Positions 53,419 to 62,098 are shown, counted from the stretch's first letter. The stretch: 64,000 nucleotides of DNA from Bradyrhizobium betae (GCF_004123905.1 NZ_MZXW01000029.1:18576-82575); one strand, 5' to 3'. The notes: generated by a model from the letters alone, not told the origin. A program made the numbers and translations.

Positions 53419-53430
53419 GTAATATATTAC
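53419..53430. promoter_or_regulatory. Perfect AT-rich palindrome at the start of the suf cluster
   Basis: GTAATATATTAC, a perfect palindrome, lies four bases upstream of the cysteine desulfurase ATG and occupies the place of the ribosome site. It may be an operator (Rrf2-like or other), or an AT-rich promoter element of a leaderless transcript. Confidence 0.4.
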
Positions 53431-53762
53431 CCTGCGCGCGGGACCTGCTCCGCCCGCCGCCGCCCACGACATGGGCTCCTGACGGAGGCTTGGCAACCAC
53501 GATTCCATAGCCAGGTCTGGCCATGACACGACGGTGACACGCTAACACCTTGAGCCCATTGCGGGATGTTCAAGATGCTTGCTTTTTGACCCACGCCTCA
53601 TGTTAGAACGCGCGCGTCAGTTCACCGCGCGCCGCTCGCGCATCATCCGAGGGCGCCCCGCTCCATCCTTCCATTCGCGCTTCCGTCGGCATCGTTGCCG
53701 ATGAGGCTACAATCGGTCGATTGCTGCGGATCATCTCTCCAGGATCAATCAAGAGATCATCG
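53431..53762. other. Divergent spacer between the suf cluster and the hydrolase
   Basis: About 330 bases. No gene is supported; the short frames lack ribosome sites. It must carry the promoters of both the suf cluster and the alpha/beta hydrolase. Its low coding character and an AT-richer stretch around 53540-53610 suggest control DNA. Confidence 0.4.
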
Positions 53763-54410
53763 ATGCCTGAAGTTATTTTCACCGGTCCCGCCGGCCGTCT
53801 CGAAGGCCGCTATCACCCTGCCAAGCAGAAGAACGCGCCGATCGCGATGGTCCTGCACCCGCATCCGCAGTTTCACGGCACGATGAATCATCAGATCATC
53901 TACCAGTGCTACTACGCCTTCGCGCATCGCGGCTTCTCGGTGCTGCGCTTCAATTTCCGCGGCGTCGGCCGCAGCCAGGGCTCGTTCGACCACGGCACCG
54001 GCGAATTGTCGGATGCGGCAGCAGCGCTCGACTGGGCGCAGACCATCAATCCCGAAGCGCGCGCCTGCTGGGTCGCCGGCTTCTCCTTCGGCGCCTGGAT
54101 CGGCATGCAGCTCTTGATGCGCCGCCCCGAGGTTGAAGGCTTCATCTCGATCGCGCCGCCGGCCAATCTCTATGACTTCTCGTTCCTCGCGCCCTGCCCG
54201 TCGTCGGGCCTGATCGTGCATGGCGAGAAGGACGCGGTGGTGCCGCCCAAGGACGTCAACACGCTGGTCGAGAAGCTGAAGACGCAGAAGGGCATCGTGA
54301 TCGACCAGCAGGTCATCCCTGGCGCCAACCATTTCTTCGACGCCAAGCTCGAGCCGCTGATGGAAACCATCACGGCGTATCTCGACATGCGGCTCGCCAA
54401 CGTGCGCTAA
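53763..54410 (+). CDS. Alpha/beta hydrolase
   Basis: A 215-residue cytoplasmic hydrolase. Nucleophile elbow G-F-S-F-G-A-W, acid G-E-K-D-A-V-V-P and His P-G-A-N-H-F-F complete a credible triad, with H-P-H-P-Q-F-H-G at the N-terminal oxyanion region and F-R-G-V-G-R-S. It belongs to the small dienelactone-hydrolase-like group with many uncharacterised members. Start 53763 (M-P-E-V-I-F-T-G) is chosen over an upstream ATG at 53721. It is divergent from the suf cluster. Confidence 0.88.
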   Translation: MPEVIFTGPAGRLEGRYHPAKQKNAPIAMVLHPHPQFHGTMNHQIIYQCYYAFAHRGFSVLRFNFRGVGRSQGSFDHGTGELSDAAAALDWAQTINPEARACWVAGFSFGAWIGMQLLMRRPEVEGFISIAPPANLYDFSFLAPCPSSGLIVHGEKDAVVPPKDVNTLVEKLKTQKGIVIDQQVIPGANHFFDAKLEPLMETITAYLDMRLANVR

Positions 54411-54420
54411 GGCGCGCGGC

Positions 54421-54732
54421 TCAAGCCAGCTTGAGCGCGACGATCCCCATCAAGACGAGCGCGATGCCCGCGAGCTTCATCGCGCTCAGCGTTTCGCCGA
54501 ACAGCACGACACCCATGATGAAAGTGCCGGCAGCGCCGATTCCGGTCCACACCGAATAGGCGACGCCGACTTCGAGCACTTTCAGGGCTCGTCCGAGCAG
54601 AAACACGAAGGCGGCGAGCAGCACCAACGAAACGATGCTCCAGCCCACACGCGTGTAGCCCTCCGCGTATTTCATCGAGATCGCCCAGCCGACATCGAGC
54701 GCGCCGGCGATCACCAGCATCAGCCAGGCCAT
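54421..54732 (-). CDS. sugE: SMR-family transporter, SugE/Gdx type, with Asp at the essential acidic position
   Basis: A 103-residue, four-helix small multidrug resistance protein. It aligns throughout with E. coli SugE (Gdx, guanidinium exporter): A-Y-S-V-W-T-G-I-G-A and L-F-G-E-T near the third and fourth helices. The invariant Glu in helix 1 (E-V-x-W-A in Gdx) reads D-V-G-W-A, Asp13, coded by GAT at 54696-54694. Length and start (M-A-W-L-M-L) are normal; two upstream ATGs would add a few residues. It follows the GST gene by 22 bases. Confidence 0.9.
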   Translation of the reverse strand: MAWLMLVIAGALDVGWAISMKYAEGYTRVGWSIVSLVLLAAFVFLLGRALKVLEVGVAYSVWTGIGAAGTFIMGVVLFGETLSAMKLAGIALVLMGIVALKLA

Positions 54733-54754
54733 GGATTGCGACATCTCCATGCGC

Positions 54755-55432
54755 TCAGGCCGCGAGCTTGAGCAGATGCGCGTCGTGTCGAACCAGGAAG
54801 GCGCGCAGCAATTGCGGATAGTCCGCGCCGACCGCAGTGCGGATGCTCGGGCGCTTCGCCAGCTCCGCTCGCCATGCGCGGACCTTCGGCACGTCGCGGA
54901 AGATGCCGTGCTCGGTCAGCTCGTCGAACAAGTCGAAATAACGGAAGACGGGTGCGAACACAGCGTCGACCAGACTGAATCGCGCGCCGGCGAAGAACGG
55001 GCCTGCGCCAAGCGCAGCTTCGACACGGGCGAATTTTGCGACGAGCGCCTGACGCTTGCTCTCGAACGTCTCGGGATCCGTCGTGGTCTCCAGCCCCCAG
55101 AGGTCGCCAAGGGTCGCGGAGCCGAACTCCATCCAGGCGCGGTGCTCGGCACGCTTCAATGCATCCGCCGGATGCAGCTTCGCACCGCCTTGCGTCTCCT
55201 CGATGTATTCGCAGATCACGTTGCTCTCGAACAGCGCGACCTCGCCCTTGTCCGTTGTCACCACCAGCACCGGCACCTTGCCGAGCGGCGACAGCTTTAG
55301 AAACCAGTCGGGCTTGTTGGCGAGATCGATGTCGATCCGCTCGAACGGTACGCCCTTCTCGTTGAGCGCGATCACCGCGCGCTGCACATAGGGGCAAAGC
55401 TTGTGGCTGATCAGTTTGAGCGAGGCAGTCAT
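54755..55432 (-). CDS. Glutathione S-transferase family protein (Cys-type)
   Basis: A 225-residue GST. The thioredoxin-like N-terminal domain contains H-K-L-C-P-Y-V-Q-R-A, so the catalytic residue is Cys as in omega and lambda classes, which often act in thiol-transferase or dehydroascorbate-type reactions. The C-terminal half is the helical GST domain. Start 55432 (M-T-A-S-L-K) is chosen; the frame extends upstream to 55471. A 42-base dyad of GATGCA-type elements overlaps the upstream region (55473-55514). Confidence 0.87.
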   Translation of the reverse strand: MTASLKLISHKLCPYVQRAVIALNEKGVPFERIDIDLANKPDWFLKLSPLGKVPVLVVTTDKGEVALFESNVICEYIEETQGGAKLHPADALKRAEHRAWMEFGSATLGDLWGLETTTDPETFESKRQALVAKFARVEAALGAGPFFAGARFSLVDAVFAPVFRYFDLFDELTEHGIFRDVPKVRAWRAELAKRPSIRTAVGADYPQLLRAFLVRHDAHLLKLAA

Positions 55433-55472
55433 GGCGGCGATCCCGGCGGTTGATGCAATCACCGCAAACATA

Positions 55473-55514
55473 GATGCACTTGCATGAACTCGTCAATATC
55501 CATGCAAATGCATC
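55473..55514. promoter_or_regulatory. Dyad of two 14-base semi-palindromes upstream of the GST gene
   Basis: GATGCACTTGCATG at 55473-55486 and CATGCAAATGCATC at 55501-55514 are inverted copies (one mismatch in 14), centred 28 bases apart. Each half is itself close to ATGCA-N2-TGCAT. The arrangement resembles paired MarR/HxlR-type operators. No regulator gene is adjacent. Confidence 0.5.
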
Positions 55515-55541
55515 AACTGCTCGTGACCTCGGTCCGTGAGC

Positions 55542-56645
55542 TCAGGGCCGCGCGATCACGCCGCCGGTCATCGGCATCGGCACGCCGGTGGTCGCCGGAT
55601 AAGACAGCGGCAGGCCCTTCAGGCCGCGCGCGGCGAGGAAGCCGAAGGCCTGCGCCTCGATGGCGTCGGAGGCCCAGCCGAGGGTCTCGGCAGCTTCCAC
55701 CGTGGCCGATCCGACCTGCTCCCGTAGCATCCGCAGCATGGTGAGGTTGCGGGCGCCGCCGCCGCAGACGATCCAGCTGCGCGGTCGCCGCGGCAGCAGC
55801 GGAACGATCCGGGCGATTGCGGCTGCGGTGAAGGCTGTCAGCGTCGCGGCACCATCCGCCGGCGCGACGTCCCCGAGCTTGAGCGCGGCAAAGTCGTTGC
55901 GGTCGAGCGATTTCGGCGGCGGCAATGCAAAGAACGGCAGCTCCAGCGCGCGTGCGATCCAGGCCTCATCGGCCTTGCCGAGCGCTGCGAACTTGCCTTC
56001 CGCGTCGAACGCCTGGTTCATGGTGCGGTACATGAAATCGTCCAGCAGTGCGTTGCCGGGCCCGGTGTCGCAGGCGATCAGCGTATCGTTGCCGTCGATA
56101 TAGGTGATGTTGGAGACGCCGCCGATATTGACCACGACGATCGGCCCCTCGCGCTCCAGCGAATTGGCGAGCGCCCGGTGGTAGACCGGCACGAACGGCG
56201 CGCCCTGCCCGCCGGCCTCGACATCAGCGGCGCGGAAATCGTGCATCACGGGGATATGGATCGCCCTCGCCAGCGCCGGCGCATCGCCGATCTGCACCGT
56301 CAGCCGCCGCTCGGGGCGGTGCAGCACGGTCTGGCCGTGGAAGCCGACGATGTCGATGTCCTCCGGCTTCATGCGGTTCTGTGCGACGAAGGCGGCGACC
56401 GCCTCGGCATGCGCCTGCGTCACCGCGCGCTCGGCCTCGGCCAGAATGCCCGGCCGGGCATCGCGTTGCGGCAGGTGCACGGCCTCGCTCAGCGCCTGGC
56501 GCAGCAGATTGCGCTCGGCCGGGCTGTAGGGCCGGTAACCGGACGGCCCGAACGCCTTCACCTGCTTTCCGTCGGTTTCGATCAGCGCGATGTCCACCCC
56601 GTCCAGCGAGGTGCCGCTCATCAAACCGAGTGCCGTCAACATCAT
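55542..56645 (-). CDS. anmK: Anhydro-N-acetylmuramic acid kinase
   Basis: A 367-residue sugar kinase that recycles 1,6-anhydroMurNAc from peptidoglycan to MurNAc-6-phosphate. The hexokinase-fold phosphate motif L-M-S-G-T-S-L-D-G-V-D is at the N-terminus, the second motif is C-D-T-G-P-G-N-A-L, and the A-D-V-E-A-G-G-Q-G-A-P region is typical. Length is normal. It is divergent from tyrS, with a spacer of about 165 bases, as often seen in rhizobia. Confidence 0.95.
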   Translation of the reverse strand: MMLTALGLMSGTSLDGVDIALIETDGKQVKAFGPSGYRPYSPAERNLLRQALSEAVHLPQRDARPGILAEAERAVTQAHAEAVAAFVAQNRMKPEDIDIVGFHGQTVLHRPERRLTVQIGDAPALARAIHIPVMHDFRAADVEAGGQGAPFVPVYHRALANSLEREGPIVVVNIGGVSNITYIDGNDTLIACDTGPGNALLDDFMYRTMNQAFDAEGKFAALGKADEAWIARALELPFFALPPPKSLDRNDFAALKLGDVAPADGAATLTAFTAAAIARIVPLLPRRPRSWIVCGGGARNLTMLRMLREQVGSATVEAAETLGWASDAIEAQAFGFLAARGLKGLPLSYPATTGVPMPMTGGVIARP

Positions 56646-56810
56646 GGATCAGCGTCCTCAAGAGACCCCCTCCGGCATGCCGATCTTGTGCCAGAGGGAC
56701 ACATCTTATAATGCCACAGGCCAAAGTGGCGGGCAGCAATCGAGTTCCCACGTAAGACCCTTAAATTGCGCCCAAAACAGTAAACCAAGAATTGTCAGGC
56801 ATGCCGACAG

Positions 56811-58064
56811 ATGACTGCATTTAAATCGGATTTCCTCAACACCCTGCAGGAACGTGGATTCATCCACCAATGCTCCGATTTCGAGGGGCTGGACGCGCTC
56901 GCCGCCAAGGGCGAGGCGACCGCCTATGTCGGCTACGATTGCACCGCCCGCTCGCTGCATATCGGCAACTATTTGACCATGATGATGCTGCACTGGCTCC
57001 AGCAGTCCGGCAACAAGCCGATCACGCTGATGGGCGGCGGCACCACCATGGTCGGCGATCCCTCCGGCAAGGACGAGACGCGCGCGATCCGCACCGTTGC
57101 CGAGATCGAGTCCAACAAGGAATCGATCCGCGGCGTGTTCGCCAAGGTGCTGAAATACGGCGATGGCAAGAGCGACGCCATCATGCTCGACAATGCCGAG
57201 TGGCTGACCAAGCTGAACTGGATCGAGATGCTGCGCGATGTCGGCCGGCACTTCTCGGTCAACCGCATGCTGACGATGGACTCCGTGCGGCTGCGTCTCG
57301 AGCGCGAGCAGGAGATGAGCTTCATCGAGTTCAACTACATGGTCTGCCAGGCCTACGACTTCGTCGAGCTCGCCAAGCGCACCGGCTGCAAATTGCAGAT
57401 GGGCGGCTCGGATCAGTGGGGCAACATCATCATGGGCGTCGATCTCGGCCGCCGCATGGGCACCCACCAGCTGTTCGCGCTGACGACGCCGCTGCTGACG
57501 ACGGCGTCCGGCGCCAAGATGGGCAAGACCGCGCAGGGCGCGGTGTGGCTCAACGCCGACCAGTTCAGCCCTTACGATTTCTGGCAATACTGGCGCAACA
57601 CTGAGGATGCCGACGTCGGCAAGTTCCTGAAACTGTTCACGACGCTGCCGATGGGCGAGATCAAAAAGCTCGAGGCGCTCGGTGGCTCCGAGATCAACGA
57701 GGCCAAGAAGGTGCTCGCCACCGAGGCGACCGCGCTGCTGCACGGCCGCGACGCCGCAAACGAAGCGGCCGAAACCGCGCGCCGCACGTTTGAGGAAGGC
57801 GCGCTGGCGGAGACTCTCCCGACCGTGGAAATTCCGCGCGGCGAGCTGGATGCCGGCCTCGGCGTGCTCAACGCCTTCGTCAAGGCAGGGCTCGTTGCCT
57901 CCAACGGCGAAGCCCGGCGGCAGATCAAGGGCGGCGGCCTGCGCGTCAACGACGAGCCCGTCACCGACGAGAAGATGGCGCTCTCGGCGGCCAGCCTGAC
58001 GCCGGAGGGCGTGATCAAGCTGTCGTTCGGCAAGAAGAAGCACGTCCTTCTCAAGCCTGCATAG
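56811..58064 (+). CDS. tyrS: Tyrosyl-tRNA synthetase
   Basis: A 417-residue class Ic synthetase charging tRNA-Tyr. The H-I-G-N signature follows T-A-R-S-L in the Rossmann fold, and the K-M-G-K-T form of the KMSKS loop is at residue 226-233. A C-terminal S4-like RNA-binding domain (about 350-417) contains R-R-Q-I-K-G-G-G-L-R-V-N. Length is normal. No riboswitch or T-box is visible upstream. The MFS gene begins 57 bases later behind a hairpin. Confidence 0.97.
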   Translation: MTAFKSDFLNTLQERGFIHQCSDFEGLDALAAKGEATAYVGYDCTARSLHIGNYLTMMMLHWLQQSGNKPITLMGGGTTMVGDPSGKDETRAIRTVAEIESNKESIRGVFAKVLKYGDGKSDAIMLDNAEWLTKLNWIEMLRDVGRHFSVNRMLTMDSVRLRLEREQEMSFIEFNYMVCQAYDFVELAKRTGCKLQMGGSDQWGNIIMGVDLGRRMGTHQLFALTTPLLTTASGAKMGKTAQGAVWLNADQFSPYDFWQYWRNTEDADVGKFLKLFTTLPMGEIKKLEALGGSEINEAKKVLATEATALLHGRDAANEAAETARRTFEEGALAETLPTVEIPRGELDAGLGVLNAFVKAGLVASNGEARRQIKGGGLRVNDEPVTDEKMALSAASLTPEGVIKLSFGKKKHVLLKPA

Positions 58065-58085
58065 GCGTATGAGCTTTTGATGCTT

Positions 58086-58115
58086 GTCAGGGCGCGCCGA
58101 AGCGCGCTCCCTGAC
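58086..58115 (+). terminator. Hairpin between tyrS and the MFS gene
   Basis: GTCAGGG pairs with CCCTGAC around an inner CGCGC/GCGCG stem and a CGAA-like loop. No T-run follows. The stem ends five bases before the next ATG, which lacks a clear Shine-Dalgarno, so it may terminate tyrS or control translation of the downstream gene. Confidence 0.5.
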
Positions 58116-58120
58116 CACCA

Positions 58121-59389
58121 ATGGATCAGAACACGCCCAAGAACACGCCCAAGGGAGCGACCGGGGACAACGCGAGGGCAGAGCAAGGCGCCGTGCGCAT
58201 CGCGCTCTCCGTGCTTGCGCTCTGCTTCACGCTGGCCGTGCTGGGCCGCGGGCTCGGCGACAGCTTTACAGTGTTCCTGAAACCGATCTCGGAAAGCTTC
58301 GGCTGGGACCGCGCGCAGATCGTCTCGGTCTATTCGCTCACCTGGCTCGCGAGCGGCCTTACCGCTCCCTTCGTCGGACGCTTGTTCGACCATTCCGGAC
58401 CGCGCATCGTCTATGCGCTCGGCCTGCTGCTGCTCGGCGCAGCCTTCCTGATTGCGGCGCACGCGCAGCATCTGTGGCAGTTCCAGCTCTCGATTGGCCT
58501 CTGCGTCGGCATCGGCGTCGCCTTCATCGGCATTGTGCCGAACTCGATCCTGCTCGGCCGCTGGTTCGGGCCGCGCCTGCCAACCGCAATGTCGGTGGTG
58601 TATTCAGCGATGGGCGGCGGCGTGCTGGCGTTGCTGCCGGCCTCGCAGCTCCTGATCGATCACATCGGCTGGCGCCATACCTATCAGCTGTTCGGTTTCG
58701 CCGCACTGGGCCTGCTGGTGCCGCTCATGCTGCTGCCGTGGCGGTTGTTCGCTGCCGGCTCGCCGCATGTCGTGAAGAAGACCGACCCTGATTTCGTCGA
58801 CAATGGCTGGACGCTTCTCCGCGCGATGCGCCACCACGCCTTCTGGGCGCTGTTCTCGACCTTCTTCTTCACTGCCGTCGGCATGTACGCGATCGCAGCC
58901 CAGATCGTGGCCTATCTGATCGATGCCGGCTTCCCGCCGCTCCAGGCCGCGACCGCCTGGGGCTTTTCAGGCGTCGTGCTGGTGTTCGGCATGCTGGGGG
59001 TCTCCGCGCTCGACGGCGTGATCGGGCGCCGGCCGTCCGTGCTGCTGAGCTACGCGATCTCGATCCTCGGCATCGCCCTGCTCTGGCTGCTGCAGCATTA
59101 TCCGAACATCCTTCTGCTGACCGGCTTCGTCGTCTGCTTCGGCAGCATGATGGGCTCGCGCGGCCCGCTGATCAGCGCGACTGCGATGCGGATTTTCCAG
59201 GGCAAGCGGATGGGCACCATCTACGGCACCATCTCGATCGGCAGCGGCCTCGGCTCGGCGTTCGGCTCCTGGAGCGGCGGCCTGATCCACGATGCGACCC
59301 ATGGCTACAATGCGCTGCTCGCCTTCGCACTTGCGAGCATGGTGCTCGGAATGATTCCATTCCTGGTTGTCCCCGCCTTGCGGCGCTAG
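58121..59389 (+). CDS. Major facilitator superfamily transporter
   Basis: A 422-residue, twelve-segment permease. The N-terminal half carries S-L-T-W-L-A-S-G-L-T-A-P-F-V-G and G-R-L-F-D-H-S-G-P-R, and the second half G-V-I-G-R-R-P-S-V-L, the loop motif A pair of MFS proteins. Its overall shape resembles the oxalate/formate antiporter-like group, so it may move a carboxylate. The start lacks a good ribosome site because of the hairpin; a GTG at 58193 is a weaker option. A 12-base tandem (AACACGCCCAAG) codes N-T-P-K repeated. Confidence 0.85.
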   Translation: MDQNTPKNTPKGATGDNARAEQGAVRIALSVLALCFTLAVLGRGLGDSFTVFLKPISESFGWDRAQIVSVYSLTWLASGLTAPFVGRLFDHSGPRIVYALGLLLLGAAFLIAAHAQHLWQFQLSIGLCVGIGVAFIGIVPNSILLGRWFGPRLPTAMSVVYSAMGGGVLALLPASQLLIDHIGWRHTYQLFGFAALGLLVPLMLLPWRLFAAGSPHVVKKTDPDFVDNGWTLLRAMRHHAFWALFSTFFFTAVGMYAIAAQIVAYLIDAGFPPLQAATAWGFSGVVLVFGMLGVSALDGVIGRRPSVLLSYAISILGIALLWLLQHYPNILLLTGFVVCFGSMMGSRGPLISATAMRIFQGKRMGTIYGTISIGSGLGSAFGSWSGGLIHDATHGYNALLAFALASMVLGMIPFLVVPALRR

Positions 59390-59609
59390 GTCTCCCAGAA
59401 GTAACCTGAGCGTATTCGCGTCACCGGGGAATTACGGATGGGAATGACGCGAATGCGCGCAAAAAATGCGGATTGCATGCGGCTGAAACTTCAGCCTGCG
59501 GTGTTTTGTCCGACATGACAAAAATGTCAGCGCGGAATTGATCCCGGTGGCTTGCGAGGCGAAACCGAATACGGTCCAAGTCGCAGCATTGGATGGAGGG
59601 CAAAAACCA

Positions 59610-60014
59610 ATGAACTTTCCCTATCTCGTTCGCTTTCAACCGGTTCTCTTGAGCCTGTTTCGCTTCATCACCGGCCTGCTGCTGTTCCAGTACGGCATCG
59701 CAAAACTGTTCAAGTTTCCGGTGCTGCCGTACTTCGCAAACATTCCGCCGATCATCTACGCGGCGGGCACCATCGAGCTCGTGCTGGGCGCGCTCCTGAT
59801 GATCGGCCTGTTCACCCGCCTTACCGCTTTCATCCTCTCGGGTGAAATGGCCTTCGCCTACTTCATGGGCCACATGTTCAAGGGCGAGACGCCGGTGTTC
59901 CTGCCGCTGCTCAATGGCGGCACCGCGGCGATCCTGTTCTGCTTCGCCTGCCTCTATCTCTCCGCAGCCGGCGGCGGCTCGGTCAGCGCCGATGCGGCGA
60001 TGGGCAAGGACTAG
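59610..60014 (+). CDS. DoxX-family membrane protein
   Basis: A 134-residue protein with four hydrophobic segments. Features of the DoxX/SURF4-like group are present: R-F-I-T-G-L-L-L-F-Q-Y-G-I-A-K, G-T-I-E-L-V-L-G-A-L-L-M-I-G-L and M-A-F-A-Y-F. Members sit in the inner membrane and are linked to thiosulfate:quinone oxidation or oxidative-stress complexes, but the role of isolated copies is unknown. Start 59610 is set by GGAGGG nine bases upstream. The 220 bases before it hold no convincing gene. Confidence 0.86.
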   Translation: MNFPYLVRFQPVLLSLFRFITGLLLFQYGIAKLFKFPVLPYFANIPPIIYAAGTIELVLGALLMIGLFTRLTAFILSGEMAFAYFMGHMFKGETPVFLPLLNGGTAAILFCFACLYLSAAGGGSVSADAAMGKD

Positions 60015-60071
60015 CCCGACCGGCGGCGCGTTCGCGCGACGCCGACGCACGCGATCAACGCGCAAGTAACG

Positions 60072-60101
60072 GATGGCGCCGGCAGCATTGCCGGTGCCAT
60101 C
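60072..60101. terminator. Hairpin between DoxX gene and small minus-strand ORF
   Basis: GATGGCGCCGGCA and a near-complement TGCCGGTGCCATC form a long stem with one G-T pair. It lies 57 bases past the DoxX stop and directly after the stop of the minus-strand small ORF, so it could serve either. There is no long T-run. Confidence 0.5.
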
Positions 60102-60188
60102 TCAGCGAGAGCCCAGCACGTTCCAGATGAGAACGAGGGCCGCGACGAGCAGCACGGACATGACGAGGCGGTGAACGAATCGGTTCAT
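60102..60188 (-). CDS. 28-residue single-pass membrane peptide
   Basis: The frame reads M-N-R-F-V-H-R-L-V-M-S-V-L-L-V-A-A-L-V-L-I-W, then N-V-L-G-S-R: a basic start and one perfect membrane helix. A GGGTGGG-type ribosome site lies four bases upstream, and a hairpin follows the stop. Small basic single-pass peptides of this form occur in rhizobia. It is called tentatively because of its size. Confidence 0.38.
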   Translation of the reverse strand: MNRFVHRLVMSVLLVAALVLIWNVLGSR

Positions 60189-60406
60189 AGCCCACCCTGC
60201 CAAGCTCGATCACCACCAACGTCTGAGAACCATACCTCTCCGCAAAAATACGGATACAAGGCGATGGCCGGCGTTTTGCCTGCACGCTTGCGCATAAGGC
60301 TGCGACGCGTCTTCCGGGTCGGAGACGTCCGCATGCCAAGGTTCATGATTGGTAAGAACTTCATGTTACGGACGATGACAATAACAACCATTCCGTAGGG
60401 GCTGTG

Positions 60407-62098
60407 ATGAAGCTGCTGAGCCATCTGAAGATCCGCACCAAGCTCACCAGCATGGTCTGCCTTGCGGCTCTCACAGTCACGGCCATCATCGCGGTATCGG
60501 CCTTTCTCAGCAAGAGCCGCATGATGGAGGACCGGGTCCAGCAGATGAAGACCGCGGTCGACATGCTCTACAGCCTGGCACAGTCGGTTCAGGACGACGT
60601 CACCGCCGGCAAGCTGACGCTGGCCGAGGCCAAGGCCCAGTTCCATATGCGCGGCCGGCGCATGACTTTCAACGGCGGCCAAGGCTACCCGGTCGTCTAC
60701 AATCCCGACACCTCACTGCTCGTGAACGGCGCCAATCAACAGCTCGAAGGCAAGATCACGGGCGCCGTCGACGCCAACGGCGTCATGATCGCCGATGCGA
60801 TCATCAACGCCGCGCAGAACACCCAGGGCGGCGTGACCTCCTACCTCTATGCCCGCCCCGGTCAGACCGAGGCGGTGCGCAAGACCGTGTTCGCCCGCAA
60901 ATTCGCGCCCTGGAACGCGACGATCAGCTACGGCCTCTATGTCGACGACATCGATGCCGACGTGCGAGCGCTGACGCTGGAGCTCGCCGCGGTCGGCCTC
61001 GGCCTGATGCTGCTGATGGCGACGCTGTCCTGGCTGATCGCCCGTGACGTGCTCGGCGCGCTCAACCGCCAGAAGAACCGCATGCAGGAGATCTCCGAAG
61101 GCGCCATCGACAAGCCTGTCGAGGAGACCGATCGCGGCGACGAGATCGGCCGCATGGCCGAGACGCTCGAAGTGCTGAGGCAAACCGCACTGACGGCGCG
61201 CAACCTGGAGGCCGAGCAGGTCGCCGCCAAGACCCGCAGCGAGCAGGAGAAGCGCGACGCCCTGATCGCGCTCGCCGACCGCTTCGATGCCTCCGTCGGC
61301 CAGCTCGTCGGCCTGATGGCCTCCGGCTCCGGCGAGCTCGAGACCACCGCCAAGTCGATGTCGTCCACCGCCGAAGGCACCAACCGCCGTGCCGCCGTGG
61401 TCGGCTCGGCCGCGACCGAAGCCAGCCAGCGCGTGCAGACGGTTGCGGCCGCCGCCGAAGAGCTTTCCTCCTCCATCACCGAGATCAGCCGTCAGGTCGC
61501 ACAATCGGCGGAAGTCACGGGACGCGCCGTCGACAGCGCGCGCCGGACCGACACCATCGTGCGCGCCCTCTCCGACGGCGCCCAGCAGATCGAGCATGTC
61601 GCCGAGCTGATCTCGAGCATCGCGGCGCAGACCAATCTGCTCGCGCTCAACGCCACCATCGAGGCCGCGCGCGCCGGCGAAGCCGGCCGCGGCTTTGCCG
61701 TCGTTGCCTCCGAGGTGAAGTCGCTGGCAAGCCAGACCGCGGAAGCGACGCGTGAGATCGGCGACAAGATCGCCCAAATTCAGGGCGCGACCAAGGAAGC
61801 CGTGGACGCGATCGGCGGCATCACCGCCACCATCGAGGAGGTCAGCCGCATCGCCACCTCGATCGGCGCGGCCATCGAGGAGCAAGGTGCCGCCACCGCC
61901 GAGATCGCTCGCAGCGTCTCGCAGACGGCGGAGGCGACCAAGGAGGTCACCACCAATATCGGCGTCGTCAGCACCGCGGCGAACGAGACCGGCAACGCCG
62001 CCGGCATGGTGCTCACGGCGGCCAGCAACCTCTCCAAGCAGGCCGAGCAGCTCTCGGGCGAGGTCGGCACATTCCTGGCCGGTGTGCGCGCGGCGTAA
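60407..62098 (+). CDS. Methyl-accepting chemotaxis protein, copy 1
   Basis: A 563-residue receptor. A membrane anchor (residues 10-32) is followed by a single-Cache-type sensor domain (about 35-180) with G-Q-G-Y-P-V-V-Y-N, a second membrane segment at 190-212, a HAMP domain and a signalling domain with the hairpin tip Q-T-N-L-L-A-L-N-A-T-I-E-A-A-R-A-G-E. It would report a small periplasmic ligand to CheA/CheW. The ATG at 60407 is preferred over a GTG at 60404 because it aligns with the paralogue at 62368. It has a TAGGGG ribosome site. Confidence 0.94.
   Translation: MKLLSHLKIRTKLTSMVCLAALTVTAIIAVSAFLSKSRMMEDRVQQMKTAVDMLYSLAQSVQDDVTAGKLTLAEAKAQFHMRGRRMTFNGGQGYPVVYNPDTSLLVNGANQQLEGKITGAVDANGVMIADAIINAAQNTQGGVTSYLYARPGQTEAVRKTVFARKFAPWNATISYGLYVDDIDADVRALTLELAAVGLGLMLLMATLSWLIARDVLGALNRQKNRMQEISEGAIDKPVEETDRGDEIGRMAETLEVLRQTALTARNLEAEQVAAKTRSEQEKRDALIALADRFDASVGQLVGLMASGSGELETTAKSMSSTAEGTNRRAAVVGSAATEASQRVQTVAAAAEELSSSITEISRQVAQSAEVTGRAVDSARRTDTIVRALSDGAQQIEHVAELISSIAAQTNLLALNATIEAARAGEAGRGFAVVASEVKSLASQTAEATREIGDKIAQIQGATKEAVDAIGGITATIEEVSRIATSIGAAIEEQGAATAEIARSVSQTAEATKEVTTNIGVVSTAANETGNAAGMVLTAASNLSKQAEQLSGEVGTFLAGVRAA

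Noticed and set aside
58130..58153. Tandem AACACGCCCAAG as a possible regulatory repeat
   Set aside because: It lies inside the MFS coding region and simply codes N-T-P-K twice.
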